Positions 26,136-34,946 of a stretch of 64,000 nucleotides of DNA are shown here, one piece after another; within the stretch, counting starts at the first letter, position 1; every line of letters starts with the position of its first letter. The notes below the pieces were generated by a model that was not told where the DNA came from, did not search any database, and saw only the letters and a program-made list of their open reading frames with translations. The stretch comes from Pseudomonas sp. NFR16 (GTDB lineage: Bacteria > Pseudomonadota > Gammaproteobacteria > Pseudomonadales > Pseudomonadaceae), in the NCBI RefSeq assembly GCF_900108875.1, contig NZ_FNYJ01000006.1, forward strand, positions 248,001 through 312,000, read 5' to 3'. A program made the position numbers and the translations under genes.

Positions 26136-26936
26136 CTAGACATGGTTTTTGAGAAATTCGACGGCATTTTCCATGGTCTTCGCATCGCCGAGGATCCGCC
26201 GATGCCCCAGCCCTGTCGTGGTGACCAGGGCCGAGGTCGACCAGGCGCCGTGCAGGGCCAGCGACTGCGCCACCGTGACGATCCGGTCTTCGGTGTCGTG
26301 AATGATCAGCCCCGGATGGGACAGACGTGCGGTCAGCGCGGGAAGGTCGACCGAATCGAGCGGTACGCCGACGAAGGCCTGCGCCCAATCGCGAAAGGCC
26401 TGGGTCTGTTTCTGATCCAGTCCGTGGGCGCGGGCAGTGCCCATGACCACCTGGGTCAGCGAGGTAGGGCCACTGATGTGCACGCTGCCGCCTACCGACA
26501 GCCCGTTGGTGAACGCCCAGAGCGCCGCAGTCGACCCGGCCGAGTGGGCGATGACGCCGGCTACACCGTCCAGTTGCGAGGCGATGGCCAGCGCGGCGCG
26601 GCCGGCGTGGATCATGCTCGACACCGCTCCGGCGGACTCTCCATGGGCCGGGGCATCGAACAATACAACGGAAAACCCGCCGCCGAGCAGCGGCTTCACG
26701 AGGCCCGACAGGTGTGAGCCTCGACTGCACCAGCCGTGCATCAAGAGAATTCGCGGGCCCTTGCCGAACGTCCAGAAGGCGACGTCATCACCGCCGACCG
26801 ACACCGTTGCGTGCCGCCCTTTGCTGAGGCAATCAAGCTCCTGAGGCGACGCCGGGGCCCGGTCGGGGATGGCGAATGCCTTGCAGGCCGCCGCGATGCT
26901 CGGGTCGGACGACAGCAGGTTGGGGGTCGTATTCAT
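26136..26936 (-). CDS. Alpha/beta hydrolase
   Basis: 266 residues of alpha/beta-hydrolase fold. ILLMHGWCSRGSHL carries the oxyanion HG motif. VIAHSAGSTAALWAF gives the nucleophile elbow as H-S-A-G-S: the usual G-X-S-X-G has its first Gly replaced by Ala and the elbow is AHSAG. The acid Asp is in IIHDTEDRIV and the His in TGLGHRRIL. The start at 26936 was chosen over a longer frame because the extra N-terminal residues are low-quality shadow of the next gene. It follows the CMD-family gene after 37 bp on the same strand. The substrate is unknown. Confidence 0.88.
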   Translation of the reverse strand: MNTTPNLLSSDPSIAAACKAFAIPDRAPASPQELDCLSKGRHATVSVGGDDVAFWTFGKGPRILLMHGWCSRGSHLSGLVKPLLGGGFSVVLFDAPAHGESAGAVSSMIHAGRAALAIASQLDGVAGVIAHSAGSTAALWAFTNGLSVGGSVHISGPTSLTQVVMGTARAHGLDQKQTQAFRDWAQAFVGVPLDSVDLPALTARLSHPGLIIHDTEDRIVTVAQSLALHGAWSTSALVTTTGLGHRRILGDAKTMENAVEFLKNHV

Positions 26937-26973
26937 CAGTGAACCCTTCGAGCGCGCAGAGGCTGCTGATGTG

Positions 26974-27510
26974 TCATTGAGGTTTGGGGAAATCGACGAC
27001 GGTATCGTTGATCCGGTTAAACACGTTGGTGAAGGTGATGACCGTGATCGCCAGGGCGATGTGCACGACTTCTTCGCCGCTGTAGCCAGCTTCCAGGAGG
27101 GCATCCACCTGCGCCTGCGGCAGCGTGCCGGGATTGAGCGCCAGGTAGCGCACGAACGTCACCAGCGCATCGCGCCTGGCGTCGCCGGTCGACTGACCTT
27201 CGCGGATCTGGTGCAAGGCATCGGTGGACAGGCCCACCAGCTTGCCGACCATGCTGTGGGCCGCCACGCAATAGTCGCAACCGGCCAGTTCGCTGATCGC
27301 CACTTTCACGGTTTCCTGATCCTGCTTGCTCAGCGGACCGCCGGCCAGGACTTTGTCGACCGCCAGCATCGCCTTCAGCGCTTCTGGCGCCAGGGTGCCG
27401 AGGGTGGCATACGCGTTGGGAACCTTGCCCAGCGCCTGCTTGATGCTGGCGAAGACCTCGGCAGTTGCGCCGCTTGCCTGATCTGCCGAAACCGCTGTGA
27501 AACGTGCCAT
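26974..27510 (-). CDS. Carboxymuconolactone decarboxylase/AhpD-like protein
   Basis: 178 residues of the CMD/AhpD all-helical family. The redox motif E-X6-C-X2-C-X3-H is intact in SELAGCDYCVAAHSMVG, as in peroxidase-associated AhpD proteins. GYSGEEVVHIALAITVITFTN near the C-terminus is also conserved. These proteins reduce disulfides or peroxides, or act on lactones. AGGAG precedes ATG 27510; the upstream in-frame ATG adds an unlikely tail. LysR, this gene and the hydrolase run in the same direction and may be a unit. Confidence 0.92.
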   Translation of the reverse strand: MARFTAVSADQASGATAEVFASIKQALGKVPNAYATLGTLAPEALKAMLAVDKVLAGGPLSKQDQETVKVAISELAGCDYCVAAHSMVGKLVGLSTDALHQIREGQSTGDARRDALVTFVRYLALNPGTLPQAQVDALLEAGYSGEEVVHIALAITVITFTNVFNRINDTVVDFPKPQ

Positions 27511-27601
27511 TGCGCAATCTCCTGAAGTTTGCCGTTGATAGCGTCGTGAAACTGTATGCAAAGGGCCCGGCTGAAACACTTGTACCAACGGAAGGTGGAC
27601 C

Positions 27602-28615
27602 CTAGTCCTTCGTATGAGCAGCGCCGTTGCAGACCGGCAAAGCCGCTGAGGCCTTGTCGATATTTATGCTGCCGCGGCCTGGGGGTGCGTCGGGCGGGCG
27701 CGTGAACAAAGGCATTTCAAGCGACAGCGCAACGCAGCGGTCCTTGATCCAGCGGTAAAGCTGGCGAATCGCAGGGGAGAACTGCTTGCGATGCGGGCAG
27801 ATGAAATTCAGCGGAAACGCTTCGCTCAGATGATCGGTGCAAAGCACTACCAGCGCGCCGCTTTTCACGTCCGCGCTGATGTCCAGCCAGGACTTGTAGA
27901 CGATGCCGTGGCCGGCCAGCGCACTGCGTCGGATGACGTCAGCATCATCGCTGATCACAGGGCCTTTGACGGTCACCGACAGGACGCCATCGGCAGTGGG
28001 AAATCTCCATTTGTCGTAGACCTTGCCGTTCAATTCGTACTGCAGGCAGGCGTGGTGGATCAGATCGGCAGGGGAGTGCGGCCTGCCGTGTCGGGCGATG
28101 TACGAAGGCGACGCCGCCAGCACGCGGCGGTTGTCCGGAATGAGCGGCAGACAGACATAATTGGCGTCCTGCAGAGTGCCGTAACGTATCGCCACATCCA
28201 CCGGTTCGCGGTAGACATCCGCCAGTTTGTCCGACACCGAGAGGCGCAGTCCGAAGCCCGGGTGGTTCTGCCGGTATTCCAGCAACCACGGCAGCAGCAC
28301 GTTGCGGCCCAGATCGGAAGAGCAGGCAATCTGCAACATGCCCTGCAACTGGTCTTCGTCGGTGCGAATGCCTTCACGCCCGGCATGCAGCGCCTGCAGC
28401 GCTTCACGGGCGAACGGCAGATAGAACTCGCCTTCGGCAGTCAGGCGCAGACTGCGCGTCGAGCGGGCGAACAGGCGAATATCCAGCTCGCGCTCCAGAC
28501 GCTTGATCGCAGCACTGACCTGCGCCGGCAGCACGTCGAGCTTGCGCGCCACGGCAGAAAAACTGTCCTGCGAAGCGGCTTTTACGAAGATGTCGAGGTC
28601 ATCCAGTCGAATCAT
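27602..28615 (-). CDS. LysR family transcriptional regulator
   Basis: 337 residues. The helix-turn-helix opens MIRLDDLDIFVKAASQDSFS and continues AVARKLDVLPAQVSAAIKRL; the effector domain follows from QGMLQIACSSDLGRNVLLPW. A C-terminal tail of about 35 residues (after SLEMPLFTRPPD) extends beyond the usual LysR end. The frame is open a further 250 codons upstream, but the conserved N-terminus fixes the start at 28615. It is divergent from TetR and precedes the CMD and hydrolase genes on the same strand. Confidence 0.9.
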   Translation of the reverse strand: MIRLDDLDIFVKAASQDSFSAVARKLDVLPAQVSAAIKRLERELDIRLFARSTRSLRLTAEGEFYLPFAREALQALHAGREGIRTDEDQLQGMLQIACSSDLGRNVLLPWLLEYRQNHPGFGLRLSVSDKLADVYREPVDVAIRYGTLQDANYVCLPLIPDNRRVLAASPSYIARHGRPHSPADLIHHACLQYELNGKVYDKWRFPTADGVLSVTVKGPVISDDADVIRRSALAGHGIVYKSWLDISADVKSGALVVLCTDHLSEAFPLNFICPHRKQFSPAIRQLYRWIKDRCVALSLEMPLFTRPPDAPPGRGSINIDKASAALPVCNGAAHTKD

Positions 28616-28798
28616 GGGCGTGAATCTTCTCGTTCCGACGCATCTGCGCCAAGGTTGCGTGTGGCATGCTGGGCAATTACAGGTGGTTGAAAAAGCCATG
28701 CATGGCGCCAACAGCTTCACTGCAGCAGTGAAATTGAAAGGCGAACATGCGGACCACGGAAAAAGTCCTGAAACAGCCAGCCAAGAAGTAGCATAATA

Positions 28799-28810
28799 AA
28801 CCGATTGGTT
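28799..28810. promoter_or_regulatory. TetR operator 1 (upstream of tetR)
   Basis: AACCGATTGGTT lies 42 bp before the TetR start. It shares 10 of 12 bases with the site at 29479-29490, which precedes the lactonase gene. Arms AACC / GGTT are symmetrical. Confidence 0.65.
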
Positions 28811-28852
28811 CACTATGTTTTTTGATTGCCGCTCATTTACGAGAGAGATGTC

Positions 28853-29401
28853 ATGGGCAGACCCAGGAAATTCAGTCGGGAAACCGTCCTCGAAAAAGCC
28901 TTGCCGATATTTTGGCAGTACGGCTTCGCGGGCACGTCGCTGCAGCACCTTGAGCAAGCGACCGGCGTCAACAAGTCCGGGCTCTATTCGGAGTTCAAGG
29001 ACAAGCAGGATCTGTTCTTCAACGCCTTGGTGTACTACTACCAGAACCGTGGAGCGCTGGGAATTCTGGCGCAGGAGCCGCTGGGCTGGGGCAACATCGA
29101 ACGCTTCCTGCGCCTGTGCGAACCGCAGGAGAGCGGCTGTGTGGGCTGTTTCTCGGTCAATGCATTGCGCGAATTCGCCCTGCTGTCCGACGAAATCCGT
29201 CACGTCCTGGCGGAATGCCACCGACGCCTGCTTCCCGAAATCGCCGCGAATATCAGCGCCGAAAACCCTACGCTGCCACCCCAGGTCATCGCCGACATCG
29301 TGATGACGTTTTTCTCCGGCGTGTGCGTTGAAAGCAGCCTGCCAAAGGCTGAAAACAGCGATCCCGTGGGGCAATTCATGCAGGCCGTGCGGATGCTCTG
29401 A
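28853..29401 (+). CDS. TetR/AcrR family regulator
   Basis: 182 residues. The N-terminal helix-turn-helix is typical (MGRPRKFSRETVLEKALPIF, GFAGTSLQHLEQATGVNKSG, LYSEFKDKQDLFF). The rest is a helical ligand-binding domain with several Cys (CEPQESGCVGCF), a feature of the AcuR/NemR-like branch, where cysteines can sense electrophiles. The start at 28853 (MGRPRKF) follows GAGAGAG; an upstream ATG at 28826 would add nine residues. Matching 12-bp operators before this gene and before the lactonase gene argue that it represses both itself and the downstream three-gene unit. Confidence 0.9.
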   Translation: MGRPRKFSRETVLEKALPIFWQYGFAGTSLQHLEQATGVNKSGLYSEFKDKQDLFFNALVYYYQNRGALGILAQEPLGWGNIERFLRLCEPQESGCVGCFSVNALREFALLSDEIRHVLAECHRRLLPEIAANISAENPTLPPQVIADIVMTFFSGVCVESSLPKAENSDPVGQFMQAVRML

Positions 29402-29478
29402 GCGGCAAACTAACCGAAAACAGTTTTGAACTGATCGTTTGTATAGGTTGCAGACAGCTGTTCACTCGATCTATATTG

Positions 29479-29490
29479 AACCGGTCGGTT
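29479..29490. promoter_or_regulatory. TetR operator 2 (upstream of the lactonase-like gene)
   Basis: AACCGGTCGGTT is symmetrical (AACCG-GT-CGGTT) and extends to GAACCG/CGGTTC. It lies 154 bp before the metallo-hydrolase start, within the 242-bp gap after tetR, and pairs with operator 1. Confidence 0.7.
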
Positions 29491-29643
29491 CTAAATAGCG
29501 TCGGGTGATCCCTGCGTTCTGGTTAGCCATCACCCAGATGGCGCCGCACCCAATGAACCCTTCAACCAAAGCGTCGAGCTTCGCAGCCCGGCAACGGCGA
29601 AGCCTTGCCTGACAACAGGTATTCATCTGTAAGGAGAATCACC

Positions 29644-30504
29644 ATGGCATTGAAAATCCACCCGATCAACCTCGGCAATATGCAGCTTGATTCCAGCGGC
29701 CTTGTCATGTTCCGCAACCCCGGCCAGCAGGTAACGATTCCTGTACTGGGCTTTCTGATCACCGGTGGTGAGGAGCCCATTCTGGTTGACACCGGCTCAC
29801 GCAGCGTCGAGCAATACGCGGCATTCGGGCTGCCGTACGAAGTCACGCCGCAGATGACGCTGGAATACCATCTCGCTCAGCACGGCCTGCGGATGCAAGA
29901 CATCCGGCACATCCTGCACACCCACGCACACATCGATCATGTCGGCATGACCGATCTGTTCCCGATGGCGACGACGGTGGGCATTTCCCGTCGAGAACTG
30001 GAGTTTGCCGCGTCGGGCATCATGGGCCCGTTGATGTACACCGCTGCCGACACCAAGCACCTGATCGACCGCTTGCACACCCGAGGCGCGATTCGTCTGT
30101 TTGATGTCGATGGCACCTTCGAAGAAGAGGTCATCCCGGGCGTTGCCGTGCGACTGGCCGGCGGTCATACGCCCGGCTCGCTGTCGATTCTGGTCGAGAC
30201 AGACGAAGGCATGGCGAACATCTGCGGCGATATTGCCTATAACCTGCAAGACCAAATCATCGACCCGATTCTCGACCAGGCATCCCACGAGCCGACCATC
30301 ACTGCGAACCGTGCGATGTCGACGCTGGAAGAGAAGAAAGCCATCAAACGCGCGCTGGCCGACAGCAGGTTCTTGCTGCCCAGCCATGATGTTCCGGCCC
30401 TGATCAGCGGTGGCAAGGTGGTGGGATTGATGCACGACGCCATCTCCAACCCGCGCGCGGATGTCACCAAAGCATCCGCTTATTCGCCGCTGACCGGGGC
30501 GTGA
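29644..30504 (+). CDS. Metallo-beta-lactamase fold hydrolase, AHL-lactonase-like
   Basis: 286 residues. All metal ligands of the MBL superfamily are present: HAHIDH (H94, H96, D98, H99), AGGHTPGS (third His), CGDIAYN (bridging Asp) and LPSHDVP (last His). Length, the VTIPVLGFLITGGEEPILVDTG strand (motif ILVDTG) and LMYTAADTKHLIDRL fit N-acyl-homoserine-lactone lactonases and related lactone hydrolases. A role in quorum quenching or lactone catabolism is inferred and not proven. AAGGAG lies seven bases before the ATG. A small ORF and an MFS exporter follow closely, all likely under the TetR regulator. Confidence 0.87.
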   Translation: MALKIHPINLGNMQLDSSGLVMFRNPGQQVTIPVLGFLITGGEEPILVDTGSRSVEQYAAFGLPYEVTPQMTLEYHLAQHGLRMQDIRHILHTHAHIDHVGMTDLFPMATTVGISRRELEFAASGIMGPLMYTAADTKHLIDRLHTRGAIRLFDVDGTFEEEVIPGVAVRLAGGHTPGSLSILVETDEGMANICGDIAYNLQDQIIDPILDQASHEPTITANRAMSTLEEKKAIKRALADSRFLLPSHDVPALISGGKVVGLMHDAISNPRADVTKASAYSPLTGA

Positions 30505-30506
30505 GG

Positions 30507-30617
30507 ATGGCGTTCGTGGCCAGTGCGCCAGTCCGCCATTGGCGAGTGGTGCGTCTGAGCGTGGGCATGGCGATTTTCGCATCTGGCGCCTGCCTGCTGA
30601 TCAATCATCTGTGCTGA
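30507..30617 (+). CDS. Possible 36-residue small membrane protein
   Basis: An ATG three bases after the lactonase stop opens 36 codons ending 12 bp before the MFS start. The product has a basic start (VRHWRVVRLSVG) followed by a hydrophobic segment (MAIFASGACLLI), resembling a single-pass membrane peptide. GAGG abuts the ATG without spacing, so initiation may depend on coupling from the lactonase. Coding is not proven. Confidence 0.45.
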   Translation: MAFVASAPVRHWRVVRLSVGMAIFASGACLLINHLC

Positions 30618-30629
30618 AGTGAGGCAATC

Positions 30630-31859
30630 ATGAGTGATATCTCAGCCCAATCGGCGCCTGCTGGCGTGTTCCGGACGCAACAGCGTCTTTCGCCCCGCAT
30701 GCGTTTTTACCTGTTGGCCTCAATCACCCTGTCTTTCCTGGCGGGTTCGAGCGTGCCGACGCCGATTTACCCGATCTACCAGAGCGAGTGGCATTTCTCC
30801 CCGGTGACCATCACCTACATCTTCAGCGTTTATTCGCTGTCGGTGCTGGTCGCGCTGCTGGTGGTCGGCAGGCTGTCGGACTATATCGGACGGCGGCCGG
30901 TATTGCTGGTCGCCACGCTCGCGCAAATGCTCGCGATGTACCTGATGGGCACTGCCGAGGGTCTGGGCGACCTGATCGGTGGACGGGTCCTGCAAGGGCT
31001 GTCCACCGGCGCGGCGGTTTCGGCGGTCGGGGCCGGACTGATCGATATCGACCGACAGCGCGGGGCAGTCGCCAACGCCATCGCACCGGTCAGCGGCAGC
31101 GCGTTGGGGGCGCTGATGGGCAGTGTTCTGGTGCAGTTCCTGCCGTTCCCCACGCACACCGTTTTCGCGGTATTGGGCGCCATCTTCATCGCCCAGTTCG
31201 CGGGGCTGCTGCTGATCAGGGACACGGTCCCGGTGCGGTCGGGAGTGCTGCGATCGCTGATCCCACAGTTTGCCGTCCCTGCGCAGGTACGCGGTGCCAT
31301 GCTGGTGGCTTCGGCGGTGTTCGTCGCTGGCTGGGCACTGGCAGGCTTCTACGCATCGCTGGGTCCGGCACTGATCAGGACCGTGTTCGGCTTGCCCGCA
31401 TCGCTGATGGGAGGCGTGGCGCTGGCGGTGTTTTCCGGCAGTGGCGTGCTCGCCATTCTGGCGCTCGGAACGCGAACCGCGCGCGAGCTGTCCTGGGCCG
31501 GCAGCGCCGGTCTGCTGACGGGCATGGCGTTGTCGCTGGCCTCACTTCAATTGCCATCAGTGACGGTGTTCTTCTGTGGCGTGGCGCTGGCGGGAGCCGG
31601 ATTCGGCACCGGTTTTCAGGGTGGCATACGGCTGGTCGTCACCAAGGCGCTCGCTCATCAGCTGGCCGGCGTGCTCTCGGTGGCGTTCGTCTGCTGCTAT
31701 CTGGGCATGGGCGCACCGGCAATCGCCGCCGGCTATGCGGTCGCCAGCGGAATCGACATCATTTTTACAGCCCAGGTGTTCGGATCCCTGGTGATCGTGC
31801 TTGCGTTGCTGGCGATGTCAGGGTTGGTGATGTCCCGGCCGGTGAATGAGCCCGTCTGA
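30630..31859 (+). CDS. MFS transporter
   Basis: 409 residues with twelve hydrophobic segments of the major facilitator superfamily. The cytoplasmic loop 2-3 carries GRLSDYIGRRPVLL, the conserved motif A of drug-type MFS proteins. SSVPTPIYPIYQSEW in the first periplasmic loop is frequent in this Pseudomonas group. It follows the lactonase and the 36-codon ORF in one transcription unit, with GAGG before ATG 30630. An exporter for the lactonase's product or for toxic compounds recognised by TetR is inferred. Its stop shares TGATCA with that of the convergent LysR. Confidence 0.92.
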   Translation: MSDISAQSAPAGVFRTQQRLSPRMRFYLLASITLSFLAGSSVPTPIYPIYQSEWHFSPVTITYIFSVYSLSVLVALLVVGRLSDYIGRRPVLLVATLAQMLAMYLMGTAEGLGDLIGGRVLQGLSTGAAVSAVGAGLIDIDRQRGAVANAIAPVSGSALGALMGSVLVQFLPFPTHTVFAVLGAIFIAQFAGLLLIRDTVPVRSGVLRSLIPQFAVPAQVRGAMLVASAVFVAGWALAGFYASLGPALIRTVFGLPASLMGGVALAVFSGSGVLAILALGTRTARELSWAGSAGLLTGMALSLASLQLPSVTVFFCGVALAGAGFGTGFQGGIRLVVTKALAHQLAGVLSVAFVCCYLGMGAPAIAAGYAVASGIDIIFTAQVFGSLVIVLALLAMSGLVMSRPVNEPV

Positions 31860-32783
31860 TCAGCTGGGTCGGGACTGGCGTGATCGGCGTTGAGCGTTGA
31901 TGAAATCGATGAACGCACGCAGCGGCGAGGGCAGATAACGTCGCCCCGGATAGTAAAGGAACGGCCCGGAGAAACGCTGCCACCAGGGTTCAAGGACAGG
32001 CTCCAGCGCGCCGCTGTCCAAGTAGGGACGCAACCAGTCCTCGAACAGAAAGATAATGCCCAGACCATCGACAGCCGCCTGCACGGCCAGATCGACGGCC
32101 CCGCCGATCCTGACGATCAGCGGTCCTGAAGGATCGACACGGACAAGTTCGCCGTCTCGCTCGTATTCCCAGAGCGGCATGGCACCGCTGGGGAATTTGC
32201 CGCGCAGGCAACTGTGCTGAAGCAAATCCCCGGGATGTTCGGGGCGTCCACGCGCAGCCAGGTAGGCCGGCGAGGCTGCGGTTGCGAAACGTTGAACGCG
32301 CGGCCCGATGGGCACGGCGATCATGTCCTGTTCCAGACGCTCGTCGTAGCGGATGCCGGCATCGCAGCCAGCGGCCAGCATGTCGACGAAGCTTTCTTCG
32401 GCCACCACTTCCAGACGAATGTCTGGGTGGGCTTGCAGGAAGGGTGTGATGATCGTCGGCAACACCAGCCGCGCTGCGCTGACCGGCACATTGAGCCTGA
32501 GCGTGCCGGATGGCCGGTCACGAAAATCGTTGACCACGTCCAGCGCTGACTCTACTTCGCCCAGTGCCGGCACGATGCGTTCCATCAGGCGCGCCCCCGC
32601 TTCGGTCGGCGCGACGCTGCGCGTGGTCCGGTTGAGCAACCGCACGCCCATGCGTGCCTCCATGCGTCGCACTGCATCGCTCAGGCTGGAGGCTGACTTG
32701 CCGCTCGCCCGCGCACCTTCCCTGAAACCGCCCGCGTTGACCACGGCAACGAAGGCCAGCAAGTCCTGAATGTCTGTCGCCAT
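31860..32783 (-). CDS. LysR family transcriptional regulator
   Basis: 307 residues. Helix-turn-helix MATDIQDLLAFVAVVNAGGF, REGARASGKSASSLSDAVRR and the wing NRTTRSVAPTEAGARLMERI; effector domain from GTLRLNVPVSAARLVLPTI to FIDFINAQRR. It is divergent from an aldo-keto reductase gene, with an inverted repeat of T-N11-A type between them. The aldo-keto reductase is therefore the likely target, a pairing common in Pseudomonas. Confidence 0.93.
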   Translation of the reverse strand: MATDIQDLLAFVAVVNAGGFREGARASGKSASSLSDAVRRMEARMGVRLLNRTTRSVAPTEAGARLMERIVPALGEVESALDVVNDFRDRPSGTLRLNVPVSAARLVLPTIITPFLQAHPDIRLEVVAEESFVDMLAAGCDAGIRYDERLEQDMIAVPIGPRVQRFATAASPAYLAARGRPEHPGDLLQHSCLRGKFPSGAMPLWEYERDGELVRVDPSGPLIVRIGGAVDLAVQAAVDGLGIIFLFEDWLRPYLDSGALEPVLEPWWQRFSGPFLYYPGRRYLPSPLRAFIDFINAQRRSRQSRPS

Positions 32784-32815
32784 TGTTCGCTCATCCGTAC
32801 AACCCGTGCCGATTG

Positions 32816-32836
32816 CACCTGATTATCATGAAGGTG
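32816..32836. promoter_or_regulatory. LysR-type T-N11-A box
   Basis: CACCT and AGGTG flank an 11-base spacer, giving the classic T-N11-A arrangement, 33 bp before the LysR start and 48 bp before the reductase start. A TATAGT -10-like hexamer lies at about 32848-32853 towards the reductase. Confidence 0.5.
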
Positions 32837-32883
32837 GTCAATGCCTATAGTGCTCGCACACACCGAAAACGAGGACATTACGC

Positions 32884-33744
32884 ATGAACGAAGCGAGCAA
32901 GGCGGGCACTTTCCGGTTAGGCGACCGCACGGTCAATCGTATGGGCTATGGGGCGATGCAGCTTGCCGGCCCGCAAGTCTACGGACCGCCGAAAGACCCA
33001 CAGGCGGCTATCGCTGTATTGCGCGAAGCGGTCGACAGCGGCATTAACCACATCGATACCTCTGATTTTTATGGGCCGCACGTCACCAATCGCTTGATCC
33101 GCGAGGCCTTGCATCCTTATGCGGACGATCTGGTGATCGTGACGAAAGTCGGCGCATCCCGTGGCGCGGACGCCTCCTGGAATCCTGCGCAGAGTCCCGC
33201 CGAGCTGGTGTCAGCGGTGCATGACAACCTGCGCAATCTGGGGGTCGATGTGCTGGAAGTGGTGAATTTCAGGGCTTGGGGCAACATGCATGCGCCCGGC
33301 GAGGGATCCATCGAAGCGCAGTTCACCGCGCTTGCCGAACTGCAACGTCAAGGCCTCATTCGTCATCTGGGGCTGAGCAATGTCACCGCGCAGCAGGTCG
33401 TGCAGGCTCAGGGTATCGCGGACGTGGTGTGCGTGCAGAATCACTACAACCTGTCCCATCGCGATGACGAACAACTGATCGCTGAACTGGGCAGGCAGGG
33501 CATCGCCTACGTGCCATTCTTCCCGATGGGAGGCTTCACGCCATTGCAATCGCAGACCTTGTCCAGCGTCGCCGGGCGCCTGGGCACTTCACCCCTCTGC
33601 CTGGCGCTGGCCTGGCTGCTGCAACATTCGCCGAATATCCTGTTGATTCCGGGCACATCATCGGTGATGCATCTGCGCGAAAACCTCACCGCCAGTGATC
33701 GGGTCATCCCCGCTGACCTGCTTGCCGAGCTGAACGCGGCGTGA
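32884..33744 (+). CDS. Aldo/keto reductase family protein
   Basis: 286 residues with a TIM-barrel AKR fold. Catalytic Asp58, Tyr63 (HIDTSDFYGP) and Lys88 (VTKVG) are present. The catalytic His, expected after GVDVLEVV, is replaced by Arg130 (NFRAWGN), a variation found in some bacterial AKR subfamilies. C-terminal segments with LIPGTSSVMHLRENL bind NADP(H). GAGG precedes ATG 32884. It is divergent from its probable LysR regulator. The substrate is unknown; Arg in place of His suggests a different carbonyl preference. Confidence 0.92.
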   Translation: MNEASKAGTFRLGDRTVNRMGYGAMQLAGPQVYGPPKDPQAAIAVLREAVDSGINHIDTSDFYGPHVTNRLIREALHPYADDLVIVTKVGASRGADASWNPAQSPAELVSAVHDNLRNLGVDVLEVVNFRAWGNMHAPGEGSIEAQFTALAELQRQGLIRHLGLSNVTAQQVVQAQGIADVVCVQNHYNLSHRDDEQLIAELGRQGIAYVPFFPMGGFTPLQSQTLSSVAGRLGTSPLCLALAWLLQHSPNILLIPGTSSVMHLRENLTASDRVIPADLLAELNAA

Positions 33745-33789
33745 GCGCCGCAGCGGGAACCTGGCGCCGGTTCCCGCGGGTCGCTGAGG

Positions 33790-34629
33790 TCAGTCCAGAT
33801 CGGCAGCCGAATGCCGTTCCGGTACTTGCTGGCTTTCCTCGCCCCAGGTCCGGTTGACCCGCAGACCGCGAACCACGGCAGGCCGGTTGGCGATTTCCTC
33901 GGCCCAGCGCTGCACGTGGGTGTAGTCCTGAGCGGCAAGGAACTCTGCAGCTGAATAGACCGTATTGCGCACCAGTTGGCCGTACCAGGACCACACTGCA
34001 ATATCGGCGATGGTGTAGTACTCGCCGGCAAGATAACGACTTTCGCCCAGGCGGCGGTCGAGCACGTCCAGTTGCCGCTTGGCTTCCATGGTGAAACGGT
34101 TGATCGGGTATTCCAGCTTCTCAGGCGCGTAGGCGAAGAAGTGCCCGAAGCCGCCGCCCAGATACGGCGCGGCGCCCATCTGCCAGAACAGCCAGTTCAG
34201 CGTCTCGGTGCGTCCGGCAGGGTCTTTGGGCAGAAACGCGCCGAATTTCTCTGCCAGGTACAGCAGGATAGAACCGGATTCGAACACCCGGATCGACGGC
34301 TCGACACTGCGGTCCAGCAACGCCGGAATTTTCGAGTTCGGGTTAATGTCGACGAAGCCGCTGCCGAACTGATCGCCCTCACCGATACGGATGAGCCAGG
34401 CATCGTACTCCGCATCGAAGTGTCCCAGCGCGAGCAGTTCTTCGAGGAGAATCGTGACCTTCACGCCGTTGGGCGTGGCCAGTGAATACAGCTGTAACGG
34501 CTGCTTGCCTACCGGCAATACCTTTTCATGGGTCGGCCCTGCGGTGGGGCGGTTGATGCTGGCGAACTGACCGCCGGAAGGCGCTTCGTATTTCCACACT
34601 TTCGGCAGGACGTAAGGGGCCTTGCTCAT
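33790..34629 (-). CDS. yghU: Glutathione-dependent disulfide-bond oxidoreductase YghU
   Basis: 279 residues matching the YghU/Nu-class glutathione transferase family, which reduces disulfide bonds and organic hydroperoxides with two bound glutathiones. PVGKQPLQLYSLATPNGVKV contains the Thr-Pro-Asn motif that binds glutathione, and INPNSKIPALLD holds the cis-Pro. LAGEYYTIADIAVWSWYG marks the C-terminal helical domain. The start at 34629 is set by AGGAG; longer frames add nothing conserved. It is convergent with the aldo-keto reductase gene. Confidence 0.93.
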   Translation of the reverse strand: MSKAPYVLPKVWKYEAPSGGQFASINRPTAGPTHEKVLPVGKQPLQLYSLATPNGVKVTILLEELLALGHFDAEYDAWLIRIGEGDQFGSGFVDINPNSKIPALLDRSVEPSIRVFESGSILLYLAEKFGAFLPKDPAGRTETLNWLFWQMGAAPYLGGGFGHFFAYAPEKLEYPINRFTMEAKRQLDVLDRRLGESRYLAGEYYTIADIAVWSWYGQLVRNTVYSAAEFLAAQDYTHVQRWAEEIANRPAVVRGLRVNRTWGEESQQVPERHSAADLD

Positions 34630-34946
34630 GAACGATTCTCCTGAGGTTTGACGCGCCTGACGCGGAGCGTGCCGGCAGCGTATCGGGTCATGAGACCGTT
34701 TCGTCCACACGGTTGACCGCGTGGTCTGTCACTGGCCTCGGGAAGGCGACAAATGTTTCACGAATTGTCATCAAACGACAAGACTTGTGTCGATCCGTTG
34801 CTTCTTGCGCGCCAATGTGGCCGGCGACCGGGTGCGGGATATCAGCAAGGCGGTCGCCGCCACGTCGTGTTTCGTGCCGTCGCCCGACTTCCTGGAAAGG
34901 GAAGATTAAAGGCGTCGGGGCGTGCGCCGCCCCGATCCTGATCAGG

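Noticed and set aside
28616..29374. 250-codon N-terminal extension of the LysR gene
   Set aside because: Overlaps tetR on the other strand; the conserved LysR N-terminus begins at 28615.
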